This document shows, in pieces, positions 21,786-24,166 of a stretch of DNA of 24,166 bases (position 1 is the first letter of the stretch; every line of letters begins with the position of its first letter). Source of the DNA: Roseivirga sp. UBA7431 (lineage in GTDB: Bacteria; Bacteroidota; Bacteroidia; Cytophagales; Cyclobacteriaceae); contig DLQN01000037.1 in assembly GCA_002477595.1 (NCBI GenBank), forward strand, positions 1 to 24,166, written 5' to 3'. Both the position numbers and the translations under genes were made by a program. The notes under the pieces are model-generated. The model was not told the origin of the DNA. It did no database searches and was given only the letters and a program-made list of their open reading frames with translations.

Positions 21786-23308
21786 AAGTTAAGCCCCAAG
21801 CTTATCCTTGCGTTAGTTAGCTTATTCTCAATGTTTGCGGTAGGTCCAGTGCCATCTACAAAAGCGTAAGATGTAAAGGAGTCAGTAAAACTCGTCTGGG
21901 AGTATGAAAAGTCAAAGAAGTATCTCCCAAGGTTTAATCCAACTCCACCAGAGACTACAGTCTGGGACCTATCAATCCCGTCTAAAGCATCATTTGTGGG
22001 GTCGCCAATAGAGGCATAGCCCGCTCGAAACCTGAAAATATCATATCTGTACTCAGCCCCTAGACGAACATTTGTTACCGACTCATAAACGTTCTCTATG
22101 GTACGGTTATCGCTGTCAGCATTAAAATCGAAAGAAGTTACGTTTGCATTTGAATAGTTGAGGTGCTCAATGTCTGCTGTAATAAAACCGTTCTTTCCAA
22201 GGAAGAAAGCCACTCCAGCATTGATTTTTGTAGGGGTTCTTAACTCAAAGTCAGAAACAAACACATCCGTCTGAGTTTGCAGGAGGTTCAAGGTAGTATC
22301 TTCTAGGATGACTCTATTTCCATTATCAAGAAAGGTCGAGGCATCAAATCTATTCCAGAGAGATTGATATATAGCATCGCCCTCCTCACTAAAATTGTAC
22401 CAAGTAGGGGAGGTGATTGAAACTCCAAAGCGTATTTGATCTATTGGTCTCACGATCACTCCTACATTTGCATTAAAGCCGGTGCCTGAAATATCTAACA
22501 GTTCATCTATGCTAAATGACGTGAGCACAGTTCCAGAGAAGTTTTCAGTGAAGATTCGACTGAAATTATAGTCTGCAGATAGAATGCCAATGCCGGCCCC
22601 TATGTATATCTTATCATTATAATTACCACCAAAGGCGATATTGATCTGATCAGTAAAACCTGTTCTAACAATTTGCTCTTGCTGTACTGGAAACCCTTCT
22701 ACTGGCGATAGGTAGAAATCCTCTGCGCCCGGCAAAGGGTTAATCAAGAAGTGATCATAACCAACGTTCTCTATACCGCTCAGTTCCCATGGAAAAAAGC
22801 CATCGGCTCGGTCTAGCATGGCGTCAATAATAGAGTTGTTATCATTTTGTCCTGAATAGCTAATGCTTTGTCTGAAGTCATTCACTCGGTTAAACGTAAT
22901 CGCCAATGATCCACCTCTCCACCTACCCGGAGCCAAATCCCTTTTATTAAAATTTACAACTAAGCCTAGGTTAGAAATATCCAAGTTTGAATTTTCATTA
23001 TTAGTTCCTCTTCCCAAGAAGTCTGAACTGAGCTTGTTGAAGTTGAAGCCAGGTGTAAAAACGAATTGTGATCTATTATAAAATCCTAAGCCTGCTGGAT
23101 TGAGGATTGCCGAACTCATGTCTCCACCAAGTACAGAGCCCGAACCACTGAGCCCTGCGATTCTAGCTGTTCCAACTTGATTCAATTGGCTAAACCTTAA
23201 GGCATCCTTATAGTAACCAAAAGCACCTGATTGAACCTGGGCATTCGCTCCAAAGTGTAGGCAAAGCGTTGCCACGCCTACGAACATAAGCTTTAATGTG
23301 TTTTTCAT
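21782..23308 (-). CDS. OmpP1/FadL-family outer membrane protein
   Basis: A 508-residue predicted outer-membrane beta-barrel. The signal peptide (1-23, MKNTLKLMFVGVATLCLHF, ending ANAQ) is followed by the N-terminal plug-like segment DALRFSQLNQVGTARIAGLSG and GGDMSSAILNPAGLGFYNRSQF. This SSAILNPAGL stretch is typical of FadL/OmpP1 and TodX-type transporters for hydrophobic compounds. Alternating-residue strands run to the end, which closes in Phe (NARISLGLNF), as expected for BAM-inserted barrels. In Bacteroidota such proteins are often named hemin receptor or transporter without proof, and the substrate is not readable here. It starts 20 nt after the Ser/Arg-rich gene on the same strand, so the two are probably cotranscribed. 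Confidence 0.88.
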   Translation of the reverse strand: MKNTLKLMFVGVATLCLHFGANAQVQSGAFGYYKDALRFSQLNQVGTARIAGLSGSGSVLGGDMSSAILNPAGLGFYNRSQFVFTPGFNFNKLSSDFLGRGTNNENSNLDISNLGLVVNFNKRDLAPGRWRGGSLAITFNRVNDFRQSISYSGQNDNNSIIDAMLDRADGFFPWELSGIENVGYDHFLINPLPGAEDFYLSPVEGFPVQQEQIVRTGFTDQINIAFGGNYNDKIYIGAGIGILSADYNFSRIFTENFSGTVLTSFSIDELLDISGTGFNANVGVIVRPIDQIRFGVSITSPTWYNFSEEGDAIYQSLWNRFDASTFLDNGNRVILEDTTLNLLQTQTDVFVSDFELRTPTKINAGVAFFLGKNGFITADIEHLNYSNANVTSFDFNADSDNRTIENVYESVTNVRLGAEYRYDIFRFRAGYASIGDPTNDALDGIDRSQTVVSGGVGLNLGRYFFDFSYSQTSFTDSFTSYAFVDGTGPTANIENKLTNARISLGLNF

Positions 23309-23328
23309 CTTCTAAGTTTTGTTGTTTA

Positions 23329-24166
23329 CTACTTGCCGCCTCTACCGCCACCGCCACCTGAGCCTGACCCTCTTCCTGAGCTCGAGCCTGATGATGATCC
23401 TCTACTAGAAGAACTTGAGCTTCCACTGCTTCTTGACGAACTTGAACTTACTGAGCGAGAAGAAGAGCTTGAGCTTCTTGAGCTTGAAGTCCCTCTTGAA
23501 AATCCGTTAGACGAGGATGACCTCGAACTGCTTCTTGAGACTCCTCTAGCGCTTGATGGGCTAACTCTTGAAGAAGACCTAGAAGAAGAATTCCTATTAA
23601 AAGACACTCCATTTGTAGTGTTTCTACTTGAGGTACGTCCAGCGTTAAAAGCTGGGTTACTTCGCGAAGTCCTAGAAGTCACTGCATTTCTGCTGCTTCT
23701 ACTTGAACTAGTCGCTACTCTCGAAGAAGAGCGACTAGAAGTTCTCGAATCATTGAACCTGTAAGCATCTGTTCTCACACGATTAGAAACCGAGCCAGCC
23801 ACTTGGCTACTTGAACTTACCCTTCCAGTTCTTGAGGCTCTGTTATCAACGGAACTCCTTGAGAGTCTTGATGTACCTGCAGCTGACGCTAATCTTTGAG
23901 ACCTAGTTTGAGCTACTCCACTGGAAGCATCTGATCTTACACTGGCTACAGAAGTGGATGCTATTCTACCACCGCGCGTAATGCTTCTGTTGTTATTGGC
24001 TACTATGACTTCTCCCCTATAGATATATTGATTACTGAAAATTGGAGGGCAGTAGAAATTATTACCAAATCCGAATCCAGATCCCCAGCCTCTATTCCAG
24101 CGATTGAAACCATTTCTTCTGCCCCAAATGGAGCCACGATAGAAGAAAGGGTCAAAGAAAGGGTCA
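23329..24166 (-). CDS. Ser/Arg/Gly-rich low-complexity protein of unknown function (5' end outside window)
   Basis: The frame is open from the window edge to TAG at 23329-23331: 278 codons are visible and the start is missing. The visible N-terminal part begins DPFFDPFFYRGSIWGRRNGF and is rich in Trp, Phe, Gly, Arg and Asn, with NFYCPPIFSNQYIYRGEVIV before the composition changes. From about visible residue 65 Ser and Arg dominate, becoming runs of RSSSRSS type and ending in a Gly-rich tail GSGSGGGGGRGGK. No transmembrane helix or T9SS C-terminal domain is seen. The lead with FadL-like omp directly downstream suggests an envelope-associated protein, but this is weak. The ATG at 23802 inside the frame is unlikely to be the true start, because the coding character continues well upstream of it. 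Confidence 0.75.
   Translation of the reverse strand, partial: DPFFDPFFYRGSIWGRRNGFNRWNRGWGSGFGFGNNFYCPPIFSNQYIYRGEVIVANNNRSITRGGRIASTSVASVRSDASSGVAQTRSQRLASAAGTSRLSRSSVDNRASRTGRVSSSSQVAGSVSNRVRTDAYRFNDSRTSSRSSSRVATSSSRSSRNAVTSRTSRSNPAFNAGRTSSRNTTNGVSFNRNSSSRSSSRVSPSSARGVSRSSSRSSSSNGFSRGTSSSRSSSSSSRSVSSSSSRSSGSSSSSSRGSSSGSSSGRGSGSGGGGGRGGK
23333..23600. repeat. Degenerate short-repeat tract encoding the Ser/Arg/Gly-rich tail
   Basis: The plus strand consists of variations of short units such as cttgagctt, gaagaa and cttcttga, giving Ser-Arg-rich codons on the minus strand. Such tracts can change length by slippage. The repeats also keep the opposite strand open, producing a spurious Glu/Leu-rich frame. 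Confidence 0.55.

Noticed and set aside
23333..23764. A long plus-strand open frame rich in Glu, Leu and Pro opposite the Ser/Arg-rich gene
   Set aside because: It is a mirror of the Ser/Arg codon repeats on the other strand. Its composition follows directly from those repeats, and the minus frame continues upstream with non-repetitive coding character.
1..24166. Search for CRISPR arrays, transposases, integrases, restriction or toxin-antitoxin genes, tRNA and rRNA
   Set aside because: No direct-repeat array, mobile-element protein, defence protein or RNA gene could be supported; every long frame is accounted for by core-type genes.

Overview
The window looks like chromosome from a Bacteroidota bacterium, most likely a Cytophagales-type marine or environmental lineage. 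Evidence: the N-terminal third of SprA, the type IX secretion outer-membrane translocon, directly after ruvA; families largely restricted to this phylum (DUF4837, DUF4292, BT_3928-like, duplicated DUF1599); a folP-cdaA pair; an L-threonine dehydrogenase of the short-chain dehydrogenase type; and TAnnTTTG-type -7 promoter elements in place of sigma70 boxes. No plasmid, phage, IS, CRISPR, tRNA or rRNA signature was seen. The genus is inference only.

Layout. (1) 1-13158, all minus strand: an enoyl-CoA hydratase, then a Wzx-type flippase, a TPR protein, a DUF4292 lipoprotein, an EnvC-like LytM protein, TatA, GatA, an MltD-like lytic transglycosylase, a DUF4837 lipoprotein, RuvA and SprA (cut by the window start). 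This run is dominated by cell-envelope biogenesis: lipid-linked glycan flipping, peptidoglycan remodelling, two exported lipoproteins and two export systems (Tat and T9SS), with GatA and RuvA embedded as housekeeping passengers. A strong intrinsic terminator separates the hydratase from the flippase. (2) 13338-14789, plus: isocitrate dehydrogenase behind a good Bacteroidota promoter and ahead of a bidirectional terminator. (3) 14832-15326, minus: an orphan lipoprotein. (4) 15480-17990: divergent threonine-catabolism locus, with threonine 3-dehydrogenase on minus and a small unknown protein plus glycine C-acetyltransferase on plus; together they convert threonine to glycine and acetyl-CoA. (5) 17983-19691, minus: folP and cdaA (c-di-AMP synthase), overlapping by 4 nt. 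(6) 19724-21785, plus: DUF1599, BT_3928-like membrane protein and shikimate kinase, overlapping end to end. (7) 21782-24166, minus: a very Ser/Arg/Gly-rich protein (5' end outside the window) and an OmpP1/FadL-like outer-membrane protein.

The content is mostly conserved, gene-dense core genome. I did not find a clear novel defence, mobile or biosynthetic system. The points most worth a second look are: an isocitrate dehydrogenase whose cofactor residues are those of an NAD+ enzyme; an EnvC-like protein that has lost its zinc ligands; an unusually high share of non-ATG starts (7 of 22 assignable starts, six of them TTG); a terminator whose loop holds one gene's stop codon and whose T-tract touches the next gene's ATG; hairpins buried inside gatA and cdaA; and the RS-like low-complexity protein at the right edge.
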